This document shows, piece after piece, positions 38,001 through 47,635 of a DNA stretch of 52,928 bases (within the stretch, counting starts at the first letter, position 1; every line of letters begins with the position of its first letter). This DNA comes from Polynucleobacter kasalickyi (GTDB lineage Bacteria > Pseudomonadota > Gammaproteobacteria > Burkholderiales > Burkholderiaceae), in contig NZ_FWXJ01000017.1 in NCBI RefSeq assembly GCF_900176405.1, positions 1 through 52,928 on the forward strand, in the 5' to 3' direction. Under the pieces are notes generated by a model, which saw only the letters and a program-made list of their open reading frames with translations, was not told the origin of the DNA and ran no database searches. Made by a program: the position numbers and the translations under genes.

Positions 38001-39832
38001 ACTGGATAACAAATATCAAGTTCATGCGTTCTAAACTTACCACCGGTATATTGCTCAATATTACGAATTTTAGAGATTGCTTCGAAATCTAAAATTGGTT
38101 GAGACACTTCTAAACGCATTGGTGGGTTAATGTTATTGGTATCTAAAAGATTGGGTTTCGGCCCAATAAAAGATACTAATGACATCACCATATTTTCACG
38201 AATTGAATCAATCGGTGGGTTAGTCACTTGAGCAAACAACTGCTTAAAGTAGTTATATAGGATTTTGTTCTTATTCGATAGCACTGCTAATGGGCTATCG
38301 TTACCCATTGAACCAATTGCCTCTTCACCTGACTGAGCCATTGGCGCCATCAAGAACTTCAAATCTTCTTGTGAATAACCAAATGCTTGTTGGCGATCTA
38401 GCAACGTTGCGGGACTACGACTGATACTAGTCGATTCCACCGCAATATTTTTTAAGGCCAACTCATCTAATTTAATACGAACTGCTTCAATCCAGCTCTT
38501 ATATGGTTTGGCTTTTGATAAAGACTCTTTTAGTTCTTCATCTTCAATAATGCGACCTTGTTCCATGTCAATCAAGAACATCTTACCTGGCTGCAAGCGC
38601 CATTTTTTAACAATCTTTCCTTCTGGGAATTGAAGTACACCTGCCTCAGAAGCCATGATGACGAGATCATCATCGGTGACATAGTATCTTGCTGGACGTA
38701 ATCCATTTCTATCAAGAGTAGCCCCGATTTGTCTGCCATCTGTAAAGGCAATTGCTGCTGGACCATCCCATGGCTCCATCATCGCTGCATGATATTCATA
38801 AAATGCGCGACGGTTAGAATCCATCAAATTATGTTGTTCCCATGCTTCTGGAATCATCATCATCATGGCATGTGTCAATGGATAGCCAGCCATGACTAGC
38901 AACTCTAAACAGTTATCAAAGCTTGCTGTATCTGATTGACCAGGATAAATCAGTGGCCATAATTTCTTCAAATCATCGCCAAGTACGACCGATTTAATGG
39001 CACCGGTTCTAGCATTAATCCAATTGACATTACCCTTCACAGTATTAATTTCACCGTTGTGTGCAATCAGTCTATAAGGATGCGCTAATTCCCATGCTGG
39101 GAAAGTATTGGTTGAAAAACGTTGATGCACCATCGCTAGTGCAGAGACAAATCGTACATCTGTTAAGTCGGTATAGTAAGCACCAACTTGGTTTGCCAAT
39201 AATAAACCCTTGTAAACAATGGTTCTAGCTGACATGGATGTTACAAAATATTCTTTGCCATGCTTCAAATTCAGATTTTGAATGGCGTGACTAGCGGACT
39301 TACGAATGATGTATAACTTACGCTCTAAAGCGTCCGTAGTCATAATTTCGCGGCCACGACCAATAAAGATTTGACGAATGACTGGCTCTGTTTTTCTTAC
39401 ATTTGGAGACATCGGCATACTTGCATCAACCGGTACATCTCTCCAACCTAAAACTTCTTGACCTTCAATTCTGATCGTTCTTTCTAGCTCTTGCTCACAG
39501 GCTAGTCTAGAGGCATTCTCTTTAGGCAAAAACACCATGCCTACGCCATATTCACCATCAGGTGGTAATTCGACGCCATTTTTAGCCATTTCCTCACGGA
39601 ATAACTGATCTGGAATTTGTACTAATATACCTGCGCCATCGCCCATTAAGGCATCAGCACCAACCGCGCCGCGATGGTCTAGATTTTCTAAAATTTTTAA
39701 CCCTTGGGTGACGATTTCATGGGCTCTATGACCTTTGATATGGGCTACAAAACCGACGCCACATGCGTCATGTTCATTGCGTGGGTCGTACAAGCCTTGT
39801 GCTTGCGGACGTAAATTAGTTTGTTGAGTCAT
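35081..39832 (-). CDS. gltB: Glutamate synthase (NADPH) large subunit
   Basis: GltB makes two glutamates from glutamine and 2-oxoglutarate; ammonia from the N-terminal amidotransferase domain passes through a tunnel to the FMN site. The 1583-residue product starts at ATG 39832 with a 23-residue propeptide; the mature nucleophile is Cys24 (HDACGVGF). The FMN/2-oxoglutarate synthase domain includes EGGEDQNRY and [12 protein letters not shown]. The 3Fe-4S ligands are in [15 protein letters not shown], and a GXGXG beta-helix domain ends the protein. The frame extends 41 codons upstream into the regulatory spacer, which I exclude. Confidence 0.98.
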   Translation of the reverse strand: MTQQTNLRPQAQGLYDPRNEHDACGVGFVAHIKGHRAHEIVTQGLKILENLDHRGAVGADALMGDGAGILVQIPDQLFREEMAKNGVELPPDGEYGVGMVFLPKENASRLACEQELERTIRIEGQEVLGWRDVPVDASMPMSPNVRKTEPVIRQIFIGRGREIMTTDALERKLYIIRKSASHAIQNLNLKHGKEYFVTSMSARTIVYKGLLLANQVGAYYTDLTDVRFVSALAMVHQRFSTNTFPAWELAHPYRLIAHNGEINTVKGNVNWINARTGAIKSVVLGDDLKKLWPLIYPGQSDTASFDNCLELLVMAGYPLTHAMMMMIPEAWEQHNLMDSNRRAFYEYHAAMMEPWDGPAAIAFTDGRQIGATLDRNGLRPARYYVTDDDLVIMASEAGVLQFPEGKIVKKWRLQPGKMFLIDMEQGRIIEDEELKESLSKAKPYKSWIEAVRIKLDELALKNIAVESTSISRSPATLLDRQQAFGYSQEDLKFLMAPMAQSGEEAIGSMGNDSPLAVLSNKNKILYNYFKQLFAQVTNPPIDSIRENMVMSLVSFIGPKPNLLDTNNINPPMRLEVSQPILDFEAISKIRNIEQYTGGKFRTHELDICYPVAWGKDGIEARLASLCAEAVDAVNSGFNILIVSDRQVSADFVAIPALLATSTIHQHLVQKGLRTSTGLVIETGSARETHHFALLAGYGAEAIHPYLAMETLVELAKNLPDDLSAEKAIKNYIKAVGKGLQKVMSKMGISTYMSYTGSQIFEAIGLSEELVNKYFSGTASNVGGIGVFEVAEEAILMHHKAFSEDPVLANMLDAGGEYAFRIRGENHMWTPDSIAKLQHSTRTGPENGGYQTYKEYANLINDQSKRHMTLRGLFEFKIDPSKAIDVSEVESAKEIVKRFATGAMSLGSISTEAHATLAVAMNRIGGKSNTGEGGEDQNRYTNELKGIKIGTGETLASQLGKDVIEADIPLQAGDSLRSKIKQVASGRFGVTAEYLTSADQIQIKMAQGAKPGEGGQLPGGKVSDYIGKLRYSVPGVGLISPPPHHDIYSIEDLAQLIHDLKNVNSKADISVKLVSEVGVGTVAAGVAKAKADHVVIAGHDGGTGASPLSSIKHAGSPWELGLAETQQTLVLNGLRGRIRVQADGQMKTGRDVVIGALLGAEEFGFATAPLVVEGCIMMRKCHLNTCPVGVATQDPVLRKKFSGKPEYVVNFFFYIAEEVREIMAQLGIRTFDELVGRVELLDTKKGIEHWKAKGLDFRKIFATPEQMINSDLRQVQIQDHGLEKALDNELIAKAKGAIEKGENVSFITQVNNVNRTVGAMLSGEVAKKYGHAGLPDDTIHVQLNGTAGQSFAAFLAHGITFDLVGDGNDYVGKGLSGGRVIVRVPNEFKGSPSENIIVGNTVLYGAIAGEAYLNGVAGERFAVRNSGAIAVVEGTGDHGAEYMTGGTIVVLGNTGRNFAAGMSGGIAYVYDDDGLFAKRCNTTMATLEPVLSKQEQEKQIPVSQWHAPEDVKEGGERICDELILKDLIEKHFRYTGSEQAKKILGNWDSERTRFIKVFPTEYKRALGELWEKAQGLADKKTETV

Positions 39833-39874
39833 ATTTTTCCCATTCTTTTCTTGACGATTGAATCTGTCAAAACA

Positions 39875-39924
39875 CCCGATAATTAGCTGAAGATTTAAAC
39901 TATAGGGGAATACCCCGATAATTA
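39875..39924. promoter_or_regulatory. Direct repeat upstream of gltB
   Basis: CCCGATAATTA occurs at 39875-39885 and again at 39914-39924, 39 bases apart, within 100 bases of the gltB start. A small GGGGAATACCCC inverted repeat lies just before the second copy. Such spacing could be a two-site operator, for example for a nitrogen or glutamate regulator, but I do not recognise the motif. Confidence 0.45.
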
Positions 39925-39941
39925 CAAATGTTATTACAACC

Positions 39942-40012
39942 ACTCTGTCCCCCAATTTTATTCTGCACCAATTTGGAGACCGTGGAAATGGGGACAGAGT
40001 TAATTAACTCTG
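39942..40012. repeat. REP-like inverted repeat beside the RAYT gene
   Basis: ACTCTGTCCCC (39942-39952) and GGGGACAGAGT (39990-40000) form 11-base inverted arms around 37 bases. The right arm is joined to an 18-base perfect palindrome CAGAGTTAATTAACTCTG (39995-40012) that covers the stop codon of the RAYT-like gene. Similar GGGGACAGAGT motifs beside IS200-like genes are familiar to me from other proteobacteria, though I could not search. Confidence 0.75.
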
Positions 40013-40564
40013 CTGGAATGATAATTCCGTCAACCAATTCCGCCAGTTTTGTTGGCGTTCAAAAGGGGTGTTTCCTAAGTGCCAAAAGGGTAAAACGTCA
40101 ACTAGGCCATAATTCGATTCTTGACCGGTGTGGATTCTATAACTTGACCAAATATAGTGCTCGGGATGCGTTACCAATTTTTCTTTAACACTGCCCAAAT
40201 CAATCATTGCCTGACACATCAAAAGATCTTGGTCTGATTCAATCATTTTTGAATGATACCTTCCCTGCCAAACAGTGCCGGTTTTATGATGTTGCTGATT
40301 AAATCTTTGGGTAAATCGCCGACAAAGTGATTGCATTGTTCTTGAAAGACTGAACTCATCTTTGGGGGTCACTAACATCTCTAATTGATTTGGCAAAATG
40401 CTGTACGCATGAATCGTCAGTTGATAAGTTTTGGCTGCATCCCTTAACCAAGCCAAAAAAGTTAATTTCATCTCATCACTAGCAAAAATCTTTAATGAGG
40501 GTAGTCCTTTTGCCTGCACATACATTGGACTCCCTGGAGATAGCAACCGTGCTTTTCTTGCCAT
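40004..40564 (-). CDS. RAYT/IS200-like protein lacking all catalytic residues
   Basis: The fold resembles REP-associated tyrosine transposases (Y1_Tnp): an N-terminal MARKARLLSPG, IHAYSILPNQLEMLVTP, SLSRTMQSLCRRFTQRFN, GTVWQGRYHSKMIES and a WSSYR block match the family in order. But the HUH motif (PNHVH) reads P58-N-Q60-L-E62, and the region that normally holds the nucleophile Tyr (YIELNPVRAG) reads M120-IDLGSVKEKL. The DNA-cleaving residues are therefore gone, while the 186-residue frame is intact. It may be a domesticated DNA-binding protein. It is flanked on its 3' side by a REP-like repeat and lies between gltB and ponA. Confidence 0.85.
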   Translation of the reverse strand: MARKARLLSPGSPMYVQAKGLPSLKIFASDEMKLTFLAWLRDAAKTYQLTIHAYSILPNQLEMLVTPKDEFSLSRTMQSLCRRFTQRFNQQHHKTGTVWQGRYHSKMIESDQDLLMCQAMIDLGSVKEKLVTHPEHYIWSSYRIHTGQESNYGLVDVLPFWHLGNTPFERQQNWRNWLTELSFQQS

Positions 40565-40597
40565 GTGGGTGGTTGAGTCAGTTAAGTTAAGTTAAGT

Positions 40598-42838
40598 TTA
40601 GTCAGTTAAATTAGAATATTTAGCATGCTCTTTAAACTCCGGAATAACCCAATCACCATCTTCCAACACCACTCCACTTGGTATTTCACGGGAATTTTCA
40701 GGCAACCCTTGTAGGGCTCGAGCCATATAATTGATCCAGATAGGTAGCGCTAAACCCCCACCAGTTTCAGTTGCACCTAAACTTCTTGGTTTATCAAAGC
40801 CGACCCAAACGACTGCTGCAACTTTGGGGTTATATCCCGCAAACCAAGCATCATGAGAATCATTGGTAGTTCCTGTCTTACCAGCGATATCAGATCTCTT
40901 TAATCGACCTCTAGCTGAAGCCGCCGTACCTGATTTAGTAACTTCCTGCAACAAACTATCCAAGACAAAGGCCGTTCTTGCGTCTAATACTCTTTTTGCG
41001 CCCTCTTCAACAGTGTTTGGGGAAGATTGAAACAAGACATTACCTTTGGCATCAACGATACGGTCAATTAAGTAAGGTTGTATCTCATAACCTCCATTTG
41101 CAAAAACGCTGTAACCCAATGACATTTGTAACGGTGTTGCAGATCCTGCACCTAATGCCAAGGTTAAATACGGAGGATTTTTCTCAGGTTCAAAGCCAAA
41201 CCGTTGAATAAAGTCTTGCACATAGTGTGGTCCGATAGCGCGCATAATTCTGACAGAAACCAAATTTTTAGACTTGGCTAAAGCGGTTCGAACCGACATC
41301 AAGCCTTCCATTTTGCCATCGTAATTTTTAGGCTCCCAAGCCTTACCACCAGTCTCAACACCACTAAATGATAAAGGGCCATCGTTGACGATAGTCCTTG
41401 GCATGATACCTTTTTCAATACCAGCAGCGTATAAAAAGGGTTTAAACGAAGAGCCTGGCTGACGCTCTGCCATCATGGCATGATTAAACTGGTTTCTTTT
41501 AAAATCAAAGCCGCCTGTCATCGACAAAATAGCTCCAGAATTTGTATCTACGGAGATCAAGGCGCCCTCAACTTCAGGCAACTGGGTAATTTGCCATCCA
41601 CCACCAACTTTAGGCATCACACGCACAATCGAGCCAACGGAGATTTTCATTTTTGGTTGGGCAGAAGGGCTTAAAGCATCTTTAGCAAATTTAACGGCCT
41701 CTCCCTGCATGACTACCACTTCACCAGTCGAGATAAACACCTTCACCTCGTTGATGGAAGATTTCAACACGACGCCAGCTAAAATTTCATCACTACTCGG
41801 ATGATCCATCAAGGCATCATCTAAGGCTCTTTTCATCTCTTTACTATCAATGGCCACATTGGGCACAGTAACGAAGCCTTCTGGTCCCCGATAACCATGC
41901 TTGAAATCGTAATCCATGATGCCTTTACGCAATGAGCTATAGGAGGCCTCTTGATCAACCTTTTTAATGGTTGTGTAGACATTCAAACCCTGTTGGTAAA
42001 CATTTTCACCATACATCGCAATTAAAAGTTGACGGGCATTTTCGGAAACAAATTCAGCATGTAACTCAAACTCACGGCCAAGACCTCGGACAAATAATTC
42101 CTCAAGCATCGCCGTTGCATACTGTTCTGGAGAAATATATTTCAGATCACGCATTCTTTGCAGAATGTATTCTTGTCGAATTTTGGCGCGTCTAAAGTTT
42201 ACAACTGGGTTGTATGCAGAAGGCGCTTTCGGCAATCCAGCCAACATAGCGGACTCCGCAATCGTTAAGTCAGCAACGTTTTTTCCAAAATAAATCCTAG
42301 CCGCACTCGCAAAGCCATAGGAGCGCTGACCCAAGTAGATTTGATTCATGTACAACTCTAGAATTTGATCCTTGGATAAATTTTGCTCTATTTTGAAAGC
42401 AAGTAATATTTCGTAAAGTTTTCTACTTAATTTCTTTTCATTGGATAAGAAAAAATTCCTAGCCACCTGCATCGTAATGGTGGATGCGCCTTGATTGAAA
42501 CGTCCACTTAAATTCGCTACGAGTGCTCTAGCGAAACCCTGCAAATCAACACCACTGTGTTCATAGAACCGATCATCCTCAATGGCAATCACTGCATTTT
42601 TAAGGGCCATTGGGAAATTATTAATTGGTGTGAGATTTCTTCTCTCCTCCCCAAATTCACCAATCAAAATACCTTCGTTCGTAAAAATTCTCAGGGGGAC
42701 TTTAGGTCTGTAATCTTTGACTACCTCAAGAGATGGTAGGTGTGGGGTCGCTATTAAAACTGCATAAGCCCCTAATAATCCTGCTGCAATTAATCCACTG
42801 AGACCAAGTGCTGCAAAAATAATAAGTAGTTTTTTCAT
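40598..42838 (-). CDS. Penicillin-binding protein 1A (bifunctional transglycosylase/transpeptidase)
   Basis: PBP1A polymerises and cross-links peptidoglycan at the inner membrane. The 746 residues have an N-terminal anchor (about 5-28), a GT51 domain with the catalytic Glu in IAIEDDRFYEHSGVD (about 85-99), and GASTITMQVARNFFLS. An OB-like insert and the transpeptidase domain follow, with SSFKP (SxxK), SKN and KTGTTND. It is divergent from the PilP/PilQ-like genes, the standard position next to the pil-aroK-aroB cluster. Between its stop and the RAYT gene the short repeat TTAACTGACT occurs twice, around AACTT tandem copies. Confidence 0.96.
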   Translation of the reverse strand: MKKLLIIFAALGLSGLIAAGLLGAYAVLIATPHLPSLEVVKDYRPKVPLRIFTNEGILIGEFGEERRNLTPINNFPMALKNAVIAIEDDRFYEHSGVDLQGFARALVANLSGRFNQGASTITMQVARNFFLSNEKKLSRKLYEILLAFKIEQNLSKDQILELYMNQIYLGQRSYGFASAARIYFGKNVADLTIAESAMLAGLPKAPSAYNPVVNFRRAKIRQEYILQRMRDLKYISPEQYATAMLEELFVRGLGREFELHAEFVSENARQLLIAMYGENVYQQGLNVYTTIKKVDQEASYSSLRKGIMDYDFKHGYRGPEGFVTVPNVAIDSKEMKRALDDALMDHPSSDEILAGVVLKSSINEVKVFISTGEVVVMQGEAVKFAKDALSPSAQPKMKISVGSIVRVMPKVGGGWQITQLPEVEGALISVDTNSGAILSMTGGFDFKRNQFNHAMMAERQPGSSFKPFLYAAGIEKGIMPRTIVNDGPLSFSGVETGGKAWEPKNYDGKMEGLMSVRTALAKSKNLVSVRIMRAIGPHYVQDFIQRFGFEPEKNPPYLTLALGAGSATPLQMSLGYSVFANGGYEIQPYLIDRIVDAKGNVLFQSSPNTVEEGAKRVLDARTAFVLDSLLQEVTKSGTAASARGRLKRSDIAGKTGTTNDSHDAWFAGYNPKVAAVVWVGFDKPRSLGATETGGGLALPIWINYMARALQGLPENSREIPSGVVLEDGDWVIPEFKEHAKYSNLTD

Positions 42839-42945
42839 ATCGCAATTATAAATACCATCGATTCGTTCGTCACCGTCTAAATGAGTAAGACTTTTCTGAC
42901 ACAGTTTTCAGCACCAAGTAGGACAGTTAGTTGCCACAATAAACT

Positions 42946-43740
42946 ATGTTCAATAGAAAAATAACCTCCGAATCGTTTGATGACTCTCTAGATGGTTTTG
43001 AAGATTTTCTTCAAGACCCTCTTGCAACGAGGGATTTATCAAATAAATCAATGACTAATGAGGCGTCAACCGTTGATTTAGAGACAGGAGAGGTATTACC
43101 CACTCCAAATCGAACCACCGCAGTCAACCAAAAACAAAAAGTAGAGCGTTCCACTGCACGCGCATTTAACAAGGTGCAGTTACCACAAAAAGAGGCTTTA
43201 ACTAGTAACTTATCTGTCTTCATCACCATAGGAGCGAGTTTTTTCTTCAGTCTGATGATTTGTGTCATTGGTTATTTCGTCTATTCGACTGAATTTTCTA
43301 AACTATCTCAAGAAATTGTTCAAACATCTGCCAAAGTTTCAGTTTTAGATGAGTCCATGAATCGCTTGCAGACAGTAACTTCTTCCAATGATGAAACCGA
43401 GGAAGTGTTTAACCAATTAGAGAATTTATCAAACGAACTTGAAAATCTCGAGAACGCTTTACAAAATCATCTGCAAAGTGCCAATAAACCCGCCACTTTC
43501 CAGGCTCCCAAAAAAGCATCTCCAAGTGACTTATTGAAAAACGTGTCTTACCTGGGGTTTTTTGGCACTCCCGATCAACCAATTGCACTGATAACCGTGA
43601 AAGATGAAAAAAAAGAGCTTAAAACGGGGCAATTGCTCATTGACTCTTGGCAATTAACCGCCATTTATCCCCAGCATATTACCCTCTCCCATGCTACCGG
43701 GATGATTCAAAACATTACTAGGAAAAAGCCATTATTTTGA
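42946..43740 (+). CDS. Membrane-anchored PilP/GspC-like protein of a reduced secretin module
   Basis: The 264 residues have a charged cytoplasmic N-terminal region (1-85), one membrane helix (about 89-111, VFITIGASFFFSLMICVIGYF), a predicted coiled coil (about 118-180, rich in Leu/Glu/Asn), and a C-terminal small beta domain. That domain (about 195-258) includes YLGFFGTPDQPIALITV, LKTGQLLIDSWQLTAIYP and HITLSHATG, and resembles PilP/GspC homology regions that contact secretins. This would merge PilO-like anchoring with a PilP-like domain. It overlaps the secretin gene by TTGA. The usual pilM, pilN and pilO are missing. Low similarity makes the assignment tentative. Confidence 0.65.
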   Translation: MFNRKITSESFDDSLDGFEDFLQDPLATRDLSNKSMTNEASTVDLETGEVLPTPNRTTAVNQKQKVERSTARAFNKVQLPQKEALTSNLSVFITIGASFFFSLMICVIGYFVYSTEFSKLSQEIVQTSAKVSVLDESMNRLQTVTSSNDETEEVFNQLENLSNELENLENALQNHLQSANKPATFQAPKKASPSDLLKNVSYLGFFGTPDQPIALITVKDEKKELKTGQLLIDSWQLTAIYPQHITLSHATGMIQNITRKKPLF

Positions 43741-44846
43741 AAACTATTTTTTACTGCTTTATCTTCTGGATATTTTCTTCTGTTGCCTTAGCTAAAGGTG
43801 TTCAAGAAAAAAACCATCAAGATTTGTCAAATAATCTATTACCGAATCATCCAATTCAAATGAATTTTGATGAAATTCCGATTAAAGATGCTTTTGCTTT
43901 CTTGGCAAAACTAGGCAATCTCAGCATGATAGGGATTGAAAAAATCGAAGGAAAAACGTCGGTACATTTTAATAACACTCCGTGGCAAGTCGCTTTTGCT
44001 TATTTACTTTCAAATCACGGCTTATCATCCATTTACCTCAATCAATCTCTGATTATCGGGGCACCCAAAGAGTTACAGGAAATGAAGAACTATTTTTCAA
44101 AACCTACAGAGACTTCAGATTTAACCAAATCTCAACAAGTCCTCATTGAAGCAAGAATTGTTGAAGCAGACTATCGATTTGCAAGAAACTTGGGGGTAAA
44201 GCTTGGCTATCAACATCAAGGCTCTTCAAAAGTTCAAGGTAAATTTGCATCAGATTTATCCGCGAACGGACTCAACGGTTTTGATTCACCCATTGCGGCC
44301 ATTACGATGCTCAAAAAAGGCGTATTACCCTTTTTAGATTTTGAGTTAACCGCACTCGAATCAGATGGGCAAGGAAATATTATTGCTAATCCTCGTATCG
44401 TGACAGCCAATAAAACCCTCGCAACCATTGAACAGGGCACTGAACTTCCCTACCAATCAAGTAATAAAGATGGTTCTAAAGTTCAATTTCGCAAAGCGAA
44501 TCTCAAGTTAGAGGTCACTCCAACCATTGAGGATCAACATATTCTTTTAGATGTAGAAATTAGTAAAGACTCGATAGGCATTAAAACCGAACAGGGATTT
44601 GCCATCAACACCAAGCACCTTAAATCCAAAATCCTCGTTGAAGATGGTGGTACTGTGGTAATTGGCGGTATTTATCTGCAAACGGATCGGGAAGACATCG
44701 TCAAAATACCCCTTTTGGGTGATATTCCTTATTTTGGAAAGTTTTTTCAGCATCAAACCAAGTTAAAAGACAAAACCGAGCTATTAGTTTTTTTAACCCC
44801 TTCTCTAATTGACCATCATGGAAAGCAGTTAATTCATCAAAAATAA
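43737..44846 (+). CDS. Short PilQ-like outer-membrane secretin
   Basis: Secretins form gated outer-membrane channels for type IV pili, DNA uptake or type II export. The 369 residues begin with a signal peptide (about 1-19, ending SSVALAKG), then an STN/N-type domain (PIQMNFDEIPIKDAFAFLA, about 41-59) and a second ring domain with LIEARIVEADYRFARNLGV. The secretin domain follows, with NPRIVTANKTLATIEQG and the signature VKIPLLGDIPYFGKFF near the C-terminus. Typical PilQ has about 700 residues with AMIN domains; those are absent here. The start is TTG 43737, overlapping the previous stop as TTGA. Confidence 0.85.
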   Translation: MKTIFYCFIFWIFSSVALAKGVQEKNHQDLSNNLLPNHPIQMNFDEIPIKDAFAFLAKLGNLSMIGIEKIEGKTSVHFNNTPWQVAFAYLLSNHGLSSIYLNQSLIIGAPKELQEMKNYFSKPTETSDLTKSQQVLIEARIVEADYRFARNLGVKLGYQHQGSSKVQGKFASDLSANGLNGFDSPIAAITMLKKGVLPFLDFELTALESDGQGNIIANPRIVTANKTLATIEQGTELPYQSSNKDGSKVQFRKANLKLEVTPTIEDQHILLDVEISKDSIGIKTEQGFAINTKHLKSKILVEDGGTVVIGGIYLQTDREDIVKIPLLGDIPYFGKFFQHQTKLKDKTELLVFLTPSLIDHHGKQLIHQK

Positions 44847-44901
44847 TCTATTTTTTTGCAGATTTTATTGGTAAGCCAAAAGACACCGTAAAATTGAGGT
44901 T

Positions 44902-45426
44902 ATGAATGGAGTTCCAAATAATATTATCCTCGTTGGTTTAATGGGAGCAGGTAAAACGACTGTTGGTAAAGTCTTGGCAAAAAGACTTGGCAAAGTTTTT
45001 ATTGATAGCGATCATGAAATCGAAAAACGTTGTGGCGTCAAAATTCCTACCATCTTCGAAATGGAAGGGGAGGATGGCTTTCGTAAACGTGAAGCATCCG
45101 TTATTAAAGACCTCGTTGCGCTCGACAATATTGTGTTAGCAACCGGCGGTGGTAGTGTTTTATTACCAGAAAATCGAGAAAATTTACGCGAGTTTGGCTA
45201 CGTCATCTATTTGCGAGCAAACCCACATGATTTGTGGCTAAGAACTCGCCACGATAAATCAAGGCCTTTACTTAACACACCTAATCCTCAAAAGAAGTTT
45301 AGGGAATTGTTTGCTATTCGGGATCCGCTTTATACCTCAATCGCTCATCAAATTATTGATACTGGTAGACCCAATGTGAATCAATTAACCAATCAACTGG
45401 TTATGCAACTGGAGTTACTCAATTGA
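44902..45426 (+). CDS. aroK: Shikimate kinase
   Basis: AroK phosphorylates shikimate at the 3-OH using ATP. The 174 residues show the P-loop GLMGAGKTT (about 12-20), DSDHEIEKR with the shikimate/Mg Asp (about 36-44), FRKREA (about 61-66), and ATGGGSVL (about 80-87). An LRxxP-like RPLL segment follows the lid region. Its TGA overlaps the aroB TTG start. Confidence 0.96.
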   Translation: MNGVPNNIILVGLMGAGKTTVGKVLAKRLGKVFIDSDHEIEKRCGVKIPTIFEMEGEDGFRKREASVIKDLVALDNIVLATGGGSVLLPENRENLREFGYVIYLRANPHDLWLRTRHDKSRPLLNTPNPQKKFRELFAIRDPLYTSIAHQIIDTGRPNVNQLTNQLVMQLELLN

Positions 45427-46505
45427 AAACTTTAAACGTTAATCTTGGCGACCGCTCATACCCTATTTTTATCGGGCAAGATCTGTTAGATGATGCTCAG
45501 TTATTCTCCCAGTTTGCAACCTCCAGCGCGTCTTTCATCGTAACCAACACGACCGTAGAGCCCTTATATGCTGACCGATTAGAAGCCAGTTTAAAGGCGA
45601 ATGGTCAGCAAGTTATTCGGATTGTTTTGCCCGATGGTGAATCTTTTAAGACATGGGAGACCTTACAAACGATTTTCACTGGCTTATTAGAATCAAACGC
45701 TGACCGTAAAGCGACCATCTTTGCGCTAGGTGGTGGTGTGATTGGAGACATGGCTGGTTTCGCTGCAGCCTCTTACATGCGGGGAATTAAATTTGTACAA
45801 ATTCCAACCACCTTACTTTCGCAAGTTGACTCGTCTGTAGGCGGTAAAACCGGTATCAACCACCCGCTCGGAAAAAATATGATTGGTGCTTTTTATCAAC
45901 CAATCGCAGTCATTATCGATTTAAAAACACTACTCACTCTGCCCAAAAGAGAGTTAGCTGCAGGATTGGCTGAAGTGGTTAAACACGGCGCTATCGCTGA
46001 CCACCTCTTTTTGGATTGGATTGAAAGCAATGCCGCAGCATTAAATAATTATGATTTAAGTTGCCTAGAGCATGTAGTAGTGAAGTCCTGCGAGATTAAA
46101 TCTGCAGTCGTAGCACAAGACGAAAAAGAAAGTGGTGTTCGTGCTCACCTTAATTTTGGCCATACTTTTGGTCATGCGATTGAGACGGGGATGGGCTATG
46201 GTGAGTGGTTACATGGTGAAGCGGTAGGTTGTGGCATGGCAATTGCGGCCGAACTTTCCGTACAACTCGGATACCTATCCTTAGAAGATAAAAATCGCCT
46301 CATCCGTATCATTCAAACCCTACATTTACCGACTAAGGCTCCCCAATGGGACACGTCAAAGTATTTATCCTATATGTCGCATGATAAAAAGGCGGAGTCG
46401 GGGCAAATTAAGTACATTGTGCTCGAAGAGTTAGGTCAAGCCAAAGTGCAAAAGGTTGATGATGACCTCGTTATTTCCACCTTAAAGGTTGCTGGGGCTA
46501 TTTAA
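45423..46505 (+). CDS. aroB: 3-dehydroquinate synthase
   Basis: AroB turns DAHP into 3-dehydroquinate with NAD and a divalent metal, step 2 of the shikimate pathway. The 360 residues show [26 protein letters not shown] (about 101-114), [19 protein letters not shown] (about 126-144), the metal Glu/His in [12 protein letters not shown] and LHGEAVG, and SHDKKAESG. The start is TTG 45423 with GGAG eight bases upstream and a TTGA overlap with aroK. The stop overlaps the dgt ATG by one base. Confidence 0.96.
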   Translation: MKTLNVNLGDRSYPIFIGQDLLDDAQLFSQFATSSASFIVTNTTVEPLYADRLEASLKANGQQVIRIVLPDGESFKTWETLQTIFTGLLESNADRKATIFALGGGVIGDMAGFAAASYMRGIKFVQIPTTLLSQVDSSVGGKTGINHPLGKNMIGAFYQPIAVIIDLKTLLTLPKRELAAGLAEVVKHGAIADHLFLDWIESNAAALNNYDLSCLEHVVVKSCEIKSAVVAQDEKESGVRAHLNFGHTFGHAIETGMGYGEWLHGEAVGCGMAIAAELSVQLGYLSLEDKNRLIRIIQTLHLPTKAPQWDTSKYLSYMSHDKKAESGQIKYIVLEELGQAKVQKVDDDLVISTLKVAGAI

Positions 46506-47635
46506 TGACTACCCCAGCATCCTATGCTGTAAGGGTTGAAAATAGCAAAGGTCGTGTTCACCAAGAACAAACAGAGCCGACTAATTCAGGCAGAAATCCT
46601 TTTCAAAGAGATCGTGATCGCATTATTCATTGTGGTGCCTTTAGACGACTTGAATATAAAACCCAGGTTTTTCTAAACCACGAAGGTGATCACTTTCGCA
46701 CCCGTTTAACGCATAGCTTAGAAGTGGCCCAAATTGGTCGGTCCGTTGCCAGGAGACTCAATCTTCAGGAGGATCTAGTGGAGGCAATTTGTTTAGCTCA
46801 CGATTTAGGTCATACCCCCTTTGGGCATATTGGTCAGGATGCACTAAATGATTGTATGAAAGACCATTCTGGGTTTGAACATAATCTGCAAAGTTTATGG
46901 GTAGTCGATTTTTTGGAGATTCGGTACCCGACATTTGATGGCTTAAATCTTACTTTTGAAACGCGTGAAGGTATTTTGAAGCACCTTTCGAATAAAAATC
47001 TTCATTTACATAAGACTTGGTTAGGCCCGTTGACGAACAGGTTCGAAGATGGGAAGCAACCCAGTCTTGAGGCCCAATTGGCCAATCTGGCAGATGAGAT
47101 TGCTTATAACAATCATGATATCGAAGATGGGATTCGGTCTGGGTTACTCCACATGGCAGACTTTCATCAAGTCGCAATTTGGCAGGAACAACTCAAAAAA
47201 GTTCAAGCAATCTATTCCGGTCTTGATGAGCGAAGACTTAAGCATGAGGTCATTCGACATATGATTCATTTCTTAGTCAATGATTTAGTAAGTCATTCCT
47301 TAGAACAATTAAATCATTTTCAACCTAGGACGATCGACGAGGTTCGTCAGATGCCGCAGATGATTGGCTTCTCTCCAGCCACCAAAGAACAAGTGATTGA
47401 ACTGAAGCGGTTCTTGTTTCAAAACTTATATCGACACCCACAAGTAGTGAAAGTGACGATGGAGGCGGCAGAACAAGTTCGCTTCTTGTTTAAGCACTAC
47501 ACGACATTTCCACATGAAATTCCTGCGCATTTTTTATCTGGTCAGCACTATGACCCACATCGTCGCGTAGCGCACTATATTGCTGGGATGACCGATCGCT
47601 TTGCGAAGAAAGAATTTTTGCGTTTAAATCATTAA
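46505..47635 (+). CDS. dgt: Deoxyguanosinetriphosphate triphosphohydrolase-like protein
   Basis: An HD-domain enzyme that removes triphosphate from dNTPs. The 376 residues show GAFRRLEYKTQVF (about 44-56), the metal His of RTRLTHSLEV (about 66-75), HD in CLAHDLGHTPFGH (about 97-109), and the last metal Asp in ADEIAYNNHDIEDG (about 195-208). It belongs to the type-2 dGTPase-like family, shorter than E. coli Dgt. It follows aroB with a TAATG overlap and its stop overlaps that of convergent cyaY. Confidence 0.93.
   Translation: MTTPASYAVRVENSKGRVHQEQTEPTNSGRNPFQRDRDRIIHCGAFRRLEYKTQVFLNHEGDHFRTRLTHSLEVAQIGRSVARRLNLQEDLVEAICLAHDLGHTPFGHIGQDALNDCMKDHSGFEHNLQSLWVVDFLEIRYPTFDGLNLTFETREGILKHLSNKNLHLHKTWLGPLTNRFEDGKQPSLEAQLANLADEIAYNNHDIEDGIRSGLLHMADFHQVAIWQEQLKKVQAIYSGLDERRLKHEVIRHMIHFLVNDLVSHSLEQLNHFQPRTIDEVRQMPQMIGFSPATKEQVIELKRFLFQNLYRHPQVVKVTMEAAEQVRFLFKHYTTFPHEIPAHFLSGQHYDPHRRVAHYIAGMTDRFAKKEFLRLNH

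Noticed and set aside
40565..40600. AACTT tandem repeats and duplicated TTAACTGACT after ponA
   Set aside because: Too short for a functional claim; probably replication slippage.
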